In this document: positions 16,002 through 25,835 of the stretch, piece after piece | How positions within the stretch are numbered: position 1 is the first letter of the stretch | How the letters are laid out: each line of letters begins with the position of its first letter | Source: Aquimarina sediminis | GTDB taxonomy: Bacteria; Bacteroidota; Bacteroidia; Flavobacteriales; Flavobacteriaceae | DNA: 64,000 nucleotides | NCBI RefSeq assembly: GCF_002895435.1 | Contig: NZ_POYJ01000016.1 | Location: 42,510-106,509, forward strand | Direction of reading: 5' to 3' | Position numbers and translations under genes: made by a program | Notes under the pieces: generated by a model | The model's input: only the letters and a program-made list of their open reading frames with translations | Told to the model about the DNA's origin: nothing | The model's database searches: none

Positions 16002-18704
16002 TTAATCCAAGATATTAGGGCTTAGCCATTTCTCTGCATATTGATGATCTATGCTTTTTCGTTTTGCAAAATCTCTTACTTGATCTTCTTTTATTTTTCC
16101 TAATCCAAAATACCTTGCTTCAGAATTTCCAAAATAGTAACCCGATACAGATGCAGCAGGCCACATCGCCAGGCTTTCTGTTAGCTCTACTCCTATTTGT
16201 TCATTTACCTGAAGTAATTCCCAAATTGTGATTTTTTCGAGATGATCAGGGCAAGCTGGATATCCAGGTGCAGGTCGAATTCCTTTATAAACTTCCTTTA
16301 TTAACTCCTCATTACTAAGTTCTTCATCCTTGGCATACCCCCAATCATCGGTACGTATTTTTTTATGTAAATATTCTGCAAAGGCTTCAGCTAAACGGTC
16401 TGCCAATGCTTTGATCATAATAGAATTGTAATCATCATGATCTTTTTCAAAAGCTTCTGCTAATTCTTTGGTTCCAAACCCTGTGCTAACACAAAAACAC
16501 CCTATATAATCCTGAATCCCACTTTCTTTTGGTGCAATAAAATCAGATAATGCAAAATTAGGTTTACTGGCATGTTTTTTTAATTGTTGTCTTAGCGTTC
16601 TAAACTTAAAACTTCCCTGCTCTGTAGACACCTCAATATCATCATCATCTACAGTGTTAGCTTCAAATAATCCATAAACAGCCTTGGCTCCTAATAATTT
16701 TTCTTCAAATACTTTTTGCAATAATTCTTGCGCGTCTTTAAATAATGATGTTGCTTGTTCTCCCACGACATTGTCGCTTAGAATAGCTGGATACTTACCA
16801 TGTAAGTCCCATGATCTAAAAAAAGGAGTCCAGTCTATATATGGTTCTAATTTTTTTAGATCAAAATCCTCTATAATTTTAACTCCAAGTTCTTTAGGAG
16901 TTATTATTTCTGAGTTTTGCCAATCAATTGAGTATTTGTTTTTTCTAGCTTCTTCAATTGTTAAATATTCTTTCTGTTTTGTTCTTTTCAGGAATCCATT
17001 TCTAAATTTTTCATAATCTTCTTTCAGATCTCCGACATATTTTTGATTACTTCTTTTATTCAATAAATCTCCTACAACTGTTACAGCTCTGGATGCGTCA
17101 TTTACATGTACTACCGCATTTTTATACTGCGGATCAATTTTAACTGCAGTATGTGCTTTGGATGTAGTTGCTCCTCCAATTAATAATGGAATATTAAAAT
17201 TTTTGCGTTCCATTTCTTTTGCTAGATGAACCATCTCGTCTAATGATGGTGTAATCAAACCACTTAGCCCAATGATATCTACTTGTTCATCAATTGCAGT
17301 TTGAATAATCTTTTCTGGAGGCACCATTACTCCTAAATCTACAATCTCATAATTATTACATCCTAATACTACAGAAACAATGTTTTTGCCAATATCGTGT
17401 ACATCTCCTTTGACGGTTGCCATTAGAATACGTCCATTAGAGTCGTTCTCTTTTATAGTTTCTCCTGAAATCGCATTCTGTTTCTTTTCTTCTTCAATAA
17501 AGGGAAGTAAGTAAGCTACAGCTTTTTTCATCACTCTAGCAGATTTTACCACTTGAGGCAGAAACATCTTACCAGAACCAAACAAATCTCCTACGACATT
17601 CATACCTGTCATCAGGTTTCCTTCTATCACTTCGATAGGCTTATCGGCTGCTAACCTTGCTTCTTCTACATCTTCTGTAATATATTGATCAATCCCTTTA
17701 ACAAGGGCTCTTGTTATTCTATCTTGCAGAGGTTCTTCTCTCCAAGAAAGATCAACTACCCTCTCCTTGGTAGTTCCTTTTACAGATTCTGCAAAATCCA
17801 ATAACCGTTCGGTGGCATCATCTCTTCTATCTAGAATTACATCTTCTACATGCTCTAACAGATCTTTAGGGATATCATCATACACTTCTAACATAGCTGG
17901 ATTTACAATCCCCATATTCATTCCTGCCTTAATAGCGTGATAAAGAAAAACCGAATGCATTGCTTCTCGCACCACATTGTTTCCTCTAAAGGAGAACGAA
18001 ACATTACTCACTCCTCCACTAACACTACAATGCGCAAGATTTTTGCGAACCCATCGTGTAGCTTCTATAAAATCAACGGCATTTTTGCGATGTTCTTCCA
18101 TTCCTGTTGCTACCGGAAATATATTGAGGTCAAATATGATATCTTCTGGAGGAAAATTAAGTTGATGAACCAGTATATCATAGGATCTCTTTGAAATTTC
18201 TATCCTACGATCATAATTATCTGCTTGCCCAACCTCATCGAATGCCATTACAATAACAGCTGCACCGTATCTTTTTATAGCTTTGGCATGAGCTATAAAT
18301 TCTTCTTCTCCTTCTTTAAGGCTAATTGAATTCACGACGCATTTTCCTTGAACCACCTGTAAACCAGCTTCAATGATTTCCCATTTAGAACTATCAATCA
18401 TAATCGGTACTCGGGCAATATCGGGTTCGGCCATGATCAGGTTCAAAAACCTAACCATTGCGTCTTTACCATCGATTAGCCCGTCATCCATATTAATATC
18501 AATAACCTGCGCTCCACCTTCTACCTGGTGCCTGGCTATATCTAAAGCTTCATCAAATTTTTCTTCTTTAACTAATCGCAAAAACTTGCGAGATCCAGCA
18601 ACATTGGTACGCTCTCCTACATTGATAAAATTGGTTTCTGCAGAAACGATCATCGGTTCTAAACCAGAGAGTTTGAGATACTTTATTTTTTCTTTACTAC
18701 TCAT
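16002..18704 (-). CDS. metH: cobalamin-dependent methionine synthase, C-terminal subunit
   Basis: The 900-residue protein carries the methyl-THF-binding domain (FINVGERTNVAGSRKF from about residue 25), the B12-binding module (DVHDIGKNIV near residue 434 supplies the cobalt-ligating His) and the AdoMet-dependent reactivation domain (RPAPGYPACPDH near 800). It lacks the N-terminal homocysteine/zinc domain, which is encoded 3 bp upstream as a separate gene. The two proteins must meet to transfer the methyl group from 5-methyl-THF via cob(I)alamin to homocysteine. It is in the operon behind the SAM-I riboswitch at 19838-19939. Confidence 0.95.
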   Translation of the reverse strand: MSSKEKIKYLKLSGLEPMIVSAETNFINVGERTNVAGSRKFLRLVKEEKFDEALDIARHQVEGGAQVIDINMDDGLIDGKDAMVRFLNLIMAEPDIARVPIMIDSSKWEIIEAGLQVVQGKCVVNSISLKEGEEEFIAHAKAIKRYGAAVIVMAFDEVGQADNYDRRIEISKRSYDILVHQLNFPPEDIIFDLNIFPVATGMEEHRKNAVDFIEATRWVRKNLAHCSVSGGVSNVSFSFRGNNVVREAMHSVFLYHAIKAGMNMGIVNPAMLEVYDDIPKDLLEHVEDVILDRRDDATERLLDFAESVKGTTKERVVDLSWREEPLQDRITRALVKGIDQYITEDVEEARLAADKPIEVIEGNLMTGMNVVGDLFGSGKMFLPQVVKSARVMKKAVAYLLPFIEEEKKQNAISGETIKENDSNGRILMATVKGDVHDIGKNIVSVVLGCNNYEIVDLGVMVPPEKIIQTAIDEQVDIIGLSGLITPSLDEMVHLAKEMERKNFNIPLLIGGATTSKAHTAVKIDPQYKNAVVHVNDASRAVTVVGDLLNKRSNQKYVGDLKEDYEKFRNGFLKRTKQKEYLTIEEARKNKYSIDWQNSEIITPKELGVKIIEDFDLKKLEPYIDWTPFFRSWDLHGKYPAILSDNVVGEQATSLFKDAQELLQKVFEEKLLGAKAVYGLFEANTVDDDDIEVSTEQGSFKFRTLRQQLKKHASKPNFALSDFIAPKESGIQDYIGCFCVSTGFGTKELAEAFEKDHDDYNSIMIKALADRLAEAFAEYLHKKIRTDDWGYAKDEELSNEELIKEVYKGIRPAPGYPACPDHLEKITIWELLQVNEQIGVELTESLAMWPAASVSGYYFGNSEARYFGLGKIKEDQVRDFAKRKSIDHQYAEKWLSPNILD

Positions 18705-18707
18705 ATA

Positions 18708-19709
18708 CTATACGGTAACTTCTACAGATCTTGGTTTATATTGTTTTGCTAAATCGGCTATTGCCTTGATATGTTCTGGAGTTGTACCACAACATCCCCC
18801 TATGATGTTCACTAAGCTCTTATCCATATATTCTTTTATCTGCTCTGCCATTTGCTCTGGAGTTTCATCATATTCTCCAAATGCATTTGGCAATCCTGCA
18901 TTAGGATGTGCTGATATTCCAAAACTTGATTTTTGAGAAAGCACCTCCAAGTGAGGAGTTAATTGACTTGCTCCCAAAGCGCAATTAAATCCTACCGACA
19001 ACATAGGTATATGGGAGACAGATATTAAAAATGCCTCTGCCGTTTGCCCTGATAATGTTCTACCACTTGCATCAGTGATGGTTCCACTTATCATAATAGG
19101 CACCTCTATTGATCGTTCATCTTTAACTTCTTCAATAGCAAAAAGAGCTGCCTTTGCATTAAGTGTGTCAAAAATAGTTTCTACTAATAAGATATCTGCT
19201 CCTCCATCTAACAAAGCTTCGACTTGTTGTTTATATGCAACTCTTAACTCTTCGAAGGTAACTGCCCGAAAACCAGGATCATTTACATCGGGAGACATAC
19301 TTGCTGTTCTGTTTGTAGGCCCGATAGAACCAGCAACAAAACGAGGTTTATCTGGTTCTTTTTCTGTAAACTCATCTGCCACTTCTTTGGCAATTTTAGC
19401 AGATTGATAGTTAAGCTCATAAACCAATTCTTCCATCTCATAATCTGCCATAGCTATTGTTGTCCCCGAAAAGGTGTTGGTTTCTACAATATCTGCTCCA
19501 GCTTCAAAATAAAGTCTATGTACTTCTTTGATAGCTTCTGGCTGAGTAATACTCAACAAATCATTATTACCTTGCACAGGAATAGTCCAATCCTTAAATC
19601 GTTCTCCTCTAAAATCTTCTTCAGTAAATTTATATCGCTGCAGCATTGTTCCCATAGCTCCGTCCAGCACGAGAATTCTTTCTTCTAATATTTTCTGTAT
19701 ATCTTTCAT
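18708..19709 (-). CDS. metH: homocysteine S-methyltransferase subunit (N-terminal part of split MetH)
   Basis: The 333-residue protein equals the first TIM barrel of E. coli MetH. It has LDGAMGTMLQ at 14-23 and the zinc cysteines in GFNCALG and GGCCGTTPEH. It binds and activates homocysteine for methylation. It is followed after 3 bp by the rest of MetH, a natural two-gene split seen across Bacteroidota, not a frameshift: each gene has its own start and stop and the folds are complete. It is the first gene after the SAM-I riboswitch. Confidence 0.93.
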   Translation of the reverse strand: MKDIQKILEERILVLDGAMGTMLQRYKFTEEDFRGERFKDWTIPVQGNNDLLSITQPEAIKEVHRLYFEAGADIVETNTFSGTTIAMADYEMEELVYELNYQSAKIAKEVADEFTEKEPDKPRFVAGSIGPTNRTASMSPDVNDPGFRAVTFEELRVAYKQQVEALLDGGADILLVETIFDTLNAKAALFAIEEVKDERSIEVPIMISGTITDASGRTLSGQTAEAFLISVSHIPMLSVGFNCALGASQLTPHLEVLSQKSSFGISAHPNAGLPNAFGEYDETPEQMAEQIKEYMDKSLVNIIGGCCGTTPEHIKAIADLAKQYKPRSVEVTV

Positions 19710-19837
19710 TAACTATCAAGTATTATCATAAGTTCTAGCAGATGCCAGAATAATTAAACATTGCTAATTCTCTATTAAAATAAAGAATTACATATCAAGA
19801 AAAACAGGTGGAAAATATAGCTAAGCTATGAGTTTTC

Positions 19838-19939
19838 GTTATCTATTCTGCGCAGGCAGATAGAATGTAGCACCTTCTTTACAGGATAAAGGGTTGCTAA
19901 GGTTTCACAGGGTCTATTCCCTCCACCTTTCTTGATAAC
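19838..19939 (-). promoter_or_regulatory. SAM-I (S-box) riboswitch upstream of metH
   Basis: Read on the - strand from 19939 the sequence has the SAM-I core: P1 strand GUUAUC, AAGAAAGGUGGAGGGA, GACCCUGUGAAACCUUAGCAACC, then the GGUGCUACAUUC segment, and closing P1 strand GAUAAC at 19838-19843. A nearly identical copy precedes metY. It is 128 bp before the metH(N) ATG. The control region between shows AUAGCUUAGCUAU and AAUUCU...AGAAUU dyads but no clear terminator, so translational control or a non-canonical platform is possible. A TAAATTTG box lies upstream at 20015-20022 on the same strand. Confidence 0.95.
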
Positions 19940-20135
19940 ATTAAAAAAATTTATGAACTAAACAGCCATTGCTGTTAATTTGACTACAAATAAAAGACAT
20001 AGCCTTTTGTTATGCAAATTTATTGCATTTTTTTGCAGTTCTTATACTGTTTTAATCTTTATTATATACATGACTTGTAACACATAATGCTAATTAAAGT
20101 TTTATATTATACAAAGTAATACATATGTGTGATTT

Positions 20136-20567
20136 ATGAGCATGTTAGTTTTTAATAAAATATGGTTGCATCGAAACTGGAAATGGATACTTCCATCAAC
20201 TACTCTGGTGGTTTTTGCTTTTACTTTTTTTATAATGACCGGAGATGCAACTTTTCGATATGGTTCTGTGTTTCTTCAACCTGATTTGGTAAATAATGCT
20301 TTAGAAAAAGCTCAGGAGAATGAACTTGTTATCGAAAAACTAGGTAAACTATCTTCACATAACTTTTTCCATTTATTAGAAGGTGAAGTAGCGTATCAAA
20401 ACAACAACTCTCTAATCATCCTAACCGTAGGAATTCGAAATATTGAAGGAAAAAAAGCTAAAATGGATATTATAGCACATCGAAACGGGCAAAAATGGAA
20501 GTATCAAAAAATCACGGTAAGAATAAAAAAGCCCAAAAAGGTGACTATCAAAATTCTCGAGCAATAA
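20136..20567 (+). CDS. Coa1-like cytochrome c oxidase assembly factor family protein
   Basis: The 143-residue protein has one N-terminal transmembrane segment (about 17-36) and a short soluble domain. The ALEKAQENELVIEKLG segment and the following GEVAYQNN...V pattern resemble the Coa1/Tim21-type domain found in many flavobacterial proteins. A second in-frame ATG lies two codons in. It is monocistronic, convergent with the ferredoxin gene. The family call is from pattern only. Confidence 0.6.
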   Translation: MSMLVFNKIWLHRNWKWILPSTTLVVFAFTFFIMTGDATFRYGSVFLQPDLVNNALEKAQENELVIEKLGKLSSHNFFHLLEGEVAYQNNNSLIILTVGIRNIEGKKAKMDIIAHRNGQKWKYQKITVRIKKPKKVTIKILEQ

Positions 20568-20573
20568 AATTAA

Positions 20574-20894
20574 TTATGATTCTGGAGCTAATTCTATCTC
20601 TAAGCCTTCTAATTCTGGGGTGATCGGAATTTGACATCCTAACCTGCTATTGTCTTCGACATAAAACGCTTCTGCCAGCATCATATCCTCATCTTGTCCC
20701 ATTTCTGGCAACTCATGATCTGACAAAACATAACATTGACATGATGCACACATCGCCATACCGCCACAGGTTCCTTCTACAGGTAATTCATATGCTTTAC
20801 AAACTTCCATCAGGTTCATAGCCATATCTGTAGGAGCTTGCACTTCATGAACAACTCCTTCTCTATCCTTTATCTTTATGGTAACATCAGACAT
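20574..20894 (-). CDS. [2Fe-2S] ferredoxin (adrenodoxin type)
   Basis: The 106-residue ferredoxin has the cluster cysteines in CGGMAMCASC (C-x5-C-x2-C) and a final Cys in RLGCQI. It lies at the 3' end of the sulfate-assimilation operon, 148 bp after the FNR-like reductase. The context points to it carrying electrons from that reductase to the ferredoxin-type sulfite reductase. A housekeeping role in Fe-S assembly, as for other adrenodoxin-like ferredoxins, is the alternative. Confidence 0.88.
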   Translation of the reverse strand: MSDVTIKIKDREGVVHEVQAPTDMAMNLMEVCKAYELPVEGTCGGMAMCASCQCYVLSDHELPEMGQDEDMMLAEAFYVEDNSRLGCQIPITPELEGLEIELAPES

Positions 20895-21042
20895 ACTTCT
20901 TATCTTAATCCTATAAAAATCCTCGCAAATATACCGAAAAGTAATTAGTATTATCTGCGAGGAATTTCATTTTAAATACACTTTAAGAGTTTTATAACAT
21001 AGAATATTAGCTACACAAAAACTCCTGAAAGTAATTATTCTA

Positions 21043-22098
21043 TTAAATTATAGCTTTTACTGTTTCTTTTTTAGCTTCTTTTTTCGAACCATCGAATCCT
21101 TCTACCCCTCCAACAGTCGTATACTTCATAACATATTTCTTGTCTGGATGAATTCTTTGGTATGCGCTTTGACACATAAGAGTTGCTTCATGAAACCCAG
21201 AAAGGATTAATTTTAGCTTTCCTCTATAAGTATTTACATCTCCAATAGCATAAATACCGGGTATATTTGTTTGATAATCATAAGAATTATCTACTTTGAT
21301 CGCATTTTTTTCGATCTCTAACCCCCAGTTTGCAATTGGTCCTAATTTTGGAGATAAACCAAACAGTGGAATAAAGTAATCTGTATCTATTGCAATATCT
21401 CCTTTAGTTTTGTGCTTAATATTGACACCTGTAAGATACTCTTCTCCTCTTAACTCTTTTACTTCTGCTTCTGTTACCAGGTTTATTTTTCCTAACTTAG
21501 AAAGTTCTGCTACTTTTTCTACAGAATCCAAAGCTCCTCTAAACTCATTACGTCTGTGCACCAAAGTAACTTCACTTGCCACATCCGCTAAGAAAATTGA
21601 CCAGTCTAATGCTGAATCACCTCCTCCAGAGATCACTACCTTTTTATCTCTATATACTTCTGGATCTCTAATAATATACGCGACGCCTTTATCTTCGAAA
21701 TCTGCTATATTAGGAATAGGTGGCTTACGTGGTTCAAAAGACCCTAACCCACCAGCTATAGCTACTACTGGGGCATTATGTTTTGTTCCTCTATTGGTTG
21801 TAACCAAAAACGTATCGTCTTCTAATTTTTCAATAGTTTCTGCTCTTTCTCCTAATGTAAAACCTGGTTCAAAAGGTTTTATTTGCTCCATTAAGTTATC
21901 TACTAAATCTCCTGCTAAAACCTCAGGAAAGCCTGGGATATCGTATATTGGTTTTTTAGGGTATATTTCTGCACATTGCCCACCTGGTTGTGGCAATGCA
22001 TCAATAAGATGCGTCTTTAGCTTTAGTAATCCTGCTTCAAAAACTGTAAACAACCCTGTTGGTCCTGCTCCGATTATTAAAATATCAGTCTTAATCAT
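21043..22098 (-). CDS. NAD(P)H:ferredoxin oxidoreductase (thioredoxin-reductase-like)
   Basis: The 351-residue flavoprotein has an FAD motif GAGPTG at 8-13, a second dinucleotide motif SGGGDSALDW near 155 and a C-terminal GDVNTYRGK segment. It lacks the CxxC of thioredoxin reductase, which places it with type-2 ferredoxin-NADP reductases (YumC-like). It lies 4 bp downstream of the siroheme synthase gene and upstream of the ferredoxin gene, so it probably reduces ferredoxin for sulfite reduction. Confidence 0.88.
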   Translation of the reverse strand: MIKTDILIIGAGPTGLFTVFEAGLLKLKTHLIDALPQPGGQCAEIYPKKPIYDIPGFPEVLAGDLVDNLMEQIKPFEPGFTLGERAETIEKLEDDTFLVTTNRGTKHNAPVVAIAGGLGSFEPRKPPIPNIADFEDKGVAYIIRDPEVYRDKKVVISGGGDSALDWSIFLADVASEVTLVHRRNEFRGALDSVEKVAELSKLGKINLVTEAEVKELRGEEYLTGVNIKHKTKGDIAIDTDYFIPLFGLSPKLGPIANWGLEIEKNAIKVDNSYDYQTNIPGIYAIGDVNTYRGKLKLILSGFHEATLMCQSAYQRIHPDKKYVMKYTTVGGVEGFDGSKKEAKKETVKAII

Positions 22099-22102
22099 TA
22101 TT

Positions 22103-23533
22103 TCAACTTCTTTTTTCTATTAATCCTTTGGTAAATTCGTTTAGTGTTTCCACTTTTTCCTCGAAATCACCTTTTAATGTTTCTCTATATTTATTCAAAT
22201 TCTTAACTAAATCATCAATATTTTCAGGAATTACCTCTTCAAAAAATTGACGTAATCGCTTGGCTGTTGTTGGTGACTTTCCATTAGTTGATATAGCCAC
22301 TTTAACATTCCCCTTGGTTACAATCCCTCCCATATAAAAATCACAATATGGTGGATTATCTGCTACATTAACTAGTACACTATTATTTCTACAATCGTAA
22401 TATACTTGCTCATTAACTTCGGGAATATCTGTTGTTGCTATAACAACATGTTTTCCTCCTAGTAAATACTCATGATACTTTCCTTCTATCATTTCTACTC
22501 CGTGTTTATTTGCAAGTTCCTTTGTGTTTTTCCTATACATTGGAGACACCATTGTTACTTTTGCATTTGGACTAGATTTTAATAAGAACGTTAGTTTTTC
22601 ATGAGCTACATTGCCTCCACCTACAATCAAAGTATTAAGATTTTTAGCTTTCAAAAAAACGGGATATAGATCATTCCTGTTTTTCTCTTTTGTTTCTAAA
22701 GTAAAATCTTTACTCCCGCTCTTTTCTTTTGTGGCACTATGGCTATCACATTTGTTAACAAACGAAATCTTTTTTATCTCTTCACTAATTTCATCTTCTA
22801 TAGCTAAAATACTTCTTTGATTGACCACTTCTCCTATAACAATAATAGCTGGAGACGATATTTCTTTCTCAAAAACTACTTGTTCAATGGTGCTGATGGT
22901 TCCAAATCCGTATTGTTCATTTTCAGTCGTTCCATTTTGAATAATTGCTACAGGAATATCATGTTTGTTTTCTGCTTCAAAGATACTAACTATTTCATTT
23001 AACTTACCCATTCCCATTAAAATTACCACAGTAGCATTTGATTTTGCCGCATGATAAATATCTTTTGATAATTTATGAGATTTTGTGGTTCCTGTAATGA
23101 CCCAAAAGCTTTCTGAACACCCTCTTTTTGTTAAGGGAATTCCTTGATATGCGGGTACTGCTAAGGAAGAAGATATCCCAGGCACCATATGAGTTTCTAT
23201 CCCATATTGTTGTACATAATCAATTTCTTCTGCTCCCCGCCCAAAAACGAATGGATCCCCTCCTTTTAATCTTACTACATGTCCATGACTCTTAGCTCTA
23301 TTAACAATAAGTTCATTGATCTGCTCTTGCTGATATGCATAACATCCTTTTCTTTTTCCTACAAATATTTTTTCCGCACCAGAAGCATAATCCAATAAAC
23401 TTTTGTTGACAAGCGCATCATACAACACCACATCAGCAGACTCTAAAGCTTTAACAGCCTTGAGGGTAATCAAATCTGGATCTCCAGGACCTGCCCCTAC
23501 TACAGTTAATTTTGGTATTTTGTAACTCATCAT
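22103..23533 (-). CDS. cobA: siroheme synthase: uroporphyrinogen-III C-methyltransferase / precorrin-2 dehydrogenase fusion
   Basis: The 476-residue protein has an N-terminal SUMT domain (VGAGPGDPDLITLKA near residue 12, RLKGGDPFVFGRG near 88) and a C-terminal Met8/CysG(B)-like domain (from about residue 290: YPVFLKAKNLNTLIVGGGNV). This is the reverse of the E. coli CysG domain order. It makes the siroheme cofactor needed by the sulfite reductase encoded 91 bp upstream. Start is ATG 23533 or the adjacent ATG 23530. Confidence 0.9.
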   Translation of the reverse strand: MMSYKIPKLTVVGAGPGDPDLITLKAVKALESADVVLYDALVNKSLLDYASGAEKIFVGKRKGCYAYQQEQINELIVNRAKSHGHVVRLKGGDPFVFGRGAEEIDYVQQYGIETHMVPGISSSLAVPAYQGIPLTKRGCSESFWVITGTTKSHKLSKDIYHAAKSNATVVILMGMGKLNEIVSIFEAENKHDIPVAIIQNGTTENEQYGFGTISTIEQVVFEKEISSPAIIVIGEVVNQRSILAIEDEISEEIKKISFVNKCDSHSATKEKSGSKDFTLETKEKNRNDLYPVFLKAKNLNTLIVGGGNVAHEKLTFLLKSSPNAKVTMVSPMYRKNTKELANKHGVEMIEGKYHEYLLGGKHVVIATTDIPEVNEQVYYDCRNNSVLVNVADNPPYCDFYMGGIVTKGNVKVAISTNGKSPTTAKRLRQFFEEVIPENIDDLVKNLNKYRETLKGDFEEKVETLNEFTKGLIEKRS

Positions 23534-23624
23534 TCTTTTATTTAAAACACTTCTCTTTAGCTAGTGCATTATATTCTCTAAGTTATATTTTTCTTCAACA
23601 CTAAAGATAATGGATGTGTTTTTT

Positions 23625-25715
23625 TTACGCTTTCTCTACCTCTACCGCTCTAAATTCTTGTACTTTTTGTAAAAATTGCTCTGCGTTTTTGATATAATCA
23701 ACTGCAAAATCTCTAGTTGGTGCATTCTTTTGAAGTTGATATATTAAATCTGCAAACGTTCCTTCCAGTGTTATTTTCCCGCTAGCTACAAATTCTTCAT
23801 CAAATTGACGAATGATTCCAGCATGATTATTAGTCTTTTTGTTTTCAGCTAATAATAATGCTTTTGCCGAATTTACTAAAGAGCTATAAGCATGATATAC
23901 AGCATCAGAATATATTTCATTTTCAAAAGAAATTTTTGCGTTTTCTATCTTTTCTTCACTTTCCAAAAATAAAGTGGCAATTAGATCTATAACTACTCCT
24001 GCACATTCTCCTACTCCAATAGCTTTTACATACTCTTCTGTTGTTCCCCAATCGATAAAATCTTCTTGAGTTAAATGATCAACATTAGACAAATCGGTAA
24101 GCAATTCGTAGAAATATTTTTCTCCTTTTTCTTTATAATACTCTATAAAAGGTTTAGTCTCTGCATTAGCTTCAAAATCATCAAGGATTCTACGTAATGC
24201 TTCTGGTCCTCGCCTACTTGGTATCTTTACTACTTTATCGGCAAAACGACCATTACCATCACCCAAATTTCCTCCTCCTAACAACACTTGTAATGCAGGC
24301 GCTACTAGTTTATCTTTTGTACGAACGGACATTCCTTGAAAACCAATATTAGCCATGTTGTGTTGCCCACAAGCATTCATACATCCACTAATCTTAATCA
24401 CCAAATCTTCTTTTTCAAGATACTGAGGGTATTCGGTCTTAATCACTCGCTCTAACTCTTCTGCTATACCTGTACTACTTGCTATCCCTAAATTACATGT
24501 ATCTGTCCCCGGACAAGCTGTAATATCTATTGCTTTATTATATCCAGAGGCAATGAATCCTAGTTTTTCTAGTTCTTGGTAAAAAAACGGAATCAAATCT
24601 TCTTTCACAAAAGGAATCAAAATGTTTTGACGTAATGATAACCTCAACTCTCCTGCAGCATATTTTTCTACCAAATCGGCTAATAATCTTGCCTTATCAG
24701 TATAAAAATCACCTAATAGCACTTTAATACCTATAGCTACATACCCATCTTGTTTTTGAGAGATCACATTAGTTGATTTCCATAACTCAAAGGCTTTTTG
24801 ATTTTTTATTTCTACTTCTGGCGCCTCAACAGATACCGGTACAGAAACTTGATAAGCTTCGGCGTCAATTGCAACTGTTTTTTGTGCTATGGCATTTTGC
24901 TCTGCCTCTATCAATTCTTTAAAAGCCTCGAGACCAATATCTTTTAGTAAAAACTTCATTCTGGCTTTTGCTCTACTTTTTCTTTCTCCGTGACGATCAA
25001 AAATCCTCAAAACCCCTTCCATTAAAGGAATAATCTTATCTGTTGGCAAGAAACTATACAACTCATCCGCATGTCTAGGCTGAGAACCAAGTCCTCCTCC
25101 TAACATTACTTTAAACCCTCTTTCACCATTTTCTATTTTGGCAATAAAGCCTAAATCATGCATGTAAGACAATCCAGTATCTTCATCACTACCTGAGAAG
25201 GACACTTTGAATTTACGTCCCATTTCCTGACAGATTGGGTTTCTTAAAAAGAAGCGAAATAATGCATCTGCATATGGGGACACATCAAATGGTTCTTTGG
25301 GATCTATCCCTGCTGTTTCTGAAGCAGTAACATTACGAACTGTATTACCACAGGCTTCTCTTAAAGTTACATCATCTCTTTCTAACTCTGCCCATAATTC
25401 TGGAGTTCTATTCAAATCTACATAATGAATCTGAATATCCTGACGAGTTGTAATATGAAGTCTTCCTCTTGAATATTCGTCTGACACTTCACAAATACGT
25501 CTTAATTGATTGCTTAGTACTTTACCATACGGTAATTTAATACGTATCATCTGCACTCCTTCTTGACGCTGTCCATACACTCCTCGTGCCAAGCGAAGGC
25601 TACGAAATTTTTCTTCGTCAATCTTACCCTTATGAAATTGCTCAATTTTATTAGCTAATTCTATAATATCCTTTTGAACAACTGGGTTTTCTATCTCGGT
25701 TCTAAAACTTTGCAT
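23625..25715 (-). CDS. ferredoxin-type sulfite reductase with C-terminal HEPN-like domain
   Basis: The 696-residue protein shows the duplicated siroheme-reductase fold. Cluster and siroheme cysteines are C401, C407, C445 and C449 (ACPGTDTCNL and SGCMNACGQHN). It reduces sulfite to sulfide with six electrons. Residues from about 565 to the end form a helical extension (SDAVYHAYSSLVNSAKALLL and onwards) that resembles a HEPN domain and is absent from typical sulfite reductases. Position between cysN and cobA fits assimilation; a nitrite substrate is possible by homology but unlikely here. Confidence 0.9.
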   Translation of the reverse strand: MQSFRTEIENPVVQKDIIELANKIEQFHKGKIDEEKFRSLRLARGVYGQRQEGVQMIRIKLPYGKVLSNQLRRICEVSDEYSRGRLHITTRQDIQIHYVDLNRTPELWAELERDDVTLREACGNTVRNVTASETAGIDPKEPFDVSPYADALFRFFLRNPICQEMGRKFKVSFSGSDEDTGLSYMHDLGFIAKIENGERGFKVMLGGGLGSQPRHADELYSFLPTDKIIPLMEGVLRIFDRHGERKSRAKARMKFLLKDIGLEAFKELIEAEQNAIAQKTVAIDAEAYQVSVPVSVEAPEVEIKNQKAFELWKSTNVISQKQDGYVAIGIKVLLGDFYTDKARLLADLVEKYAAGELRLSLRQNILIPFVKEDLIPFFYQELEKLGFIASGYNKAIDITACPGTDTCNLGIASSTGIAEELERVIKTEYPQYLEKEDLVIKISGCMNACGQHNMANIGFQGMSVRTKDKLVAPALQVLLGGGNLGDGNGRFADKVVKIPSRRGPEALRRILDDFEANAETKPFIEYYKEKGEKYFYELLTDLSNVDHLTQEDFIDWGTTEEYVKAIGVGECAGVVIDLIATLFLESEEKIENAKISFENEIYSDAVYHAYSSLVNSAKALLLAENKKTNNHAGIIRQFDEEFVASGKITLEGTFADLIYQLQKNAPTRDFAVDYIKNAEQFLQKVQEFRAVEVEKA

Positions 25716-25835
25716 CTTTTTACGTATTTCTATCCTTCAAAAAAGGACATAGTTATGACTTTTGTATAACGGTTTTAAGAATCAAAAAATTCTTGTTTTT
25801 TCTCCTCTTATTAGAAGAAGAGCTTTCCTAATGTA

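Noticed and set aside
18704..18708. metH split as a frameshift or pseudogene
   Set aside because: Both parts have proper start and stop codons and complete domains; the two-gene arrangement is known in Bacteroidota.
18373..18936. 187-codon open frame on + strand within metH
   Set aside because: Antisense to the well-supported metH genes and without family features; a by-product of their codon use.
21410..22123. 237-codon open frame on + strand opposite the FNR-like gene
   Set aside because: Antisense shadow; Ser/Pro-rich translation typical of reversed coding sequence.
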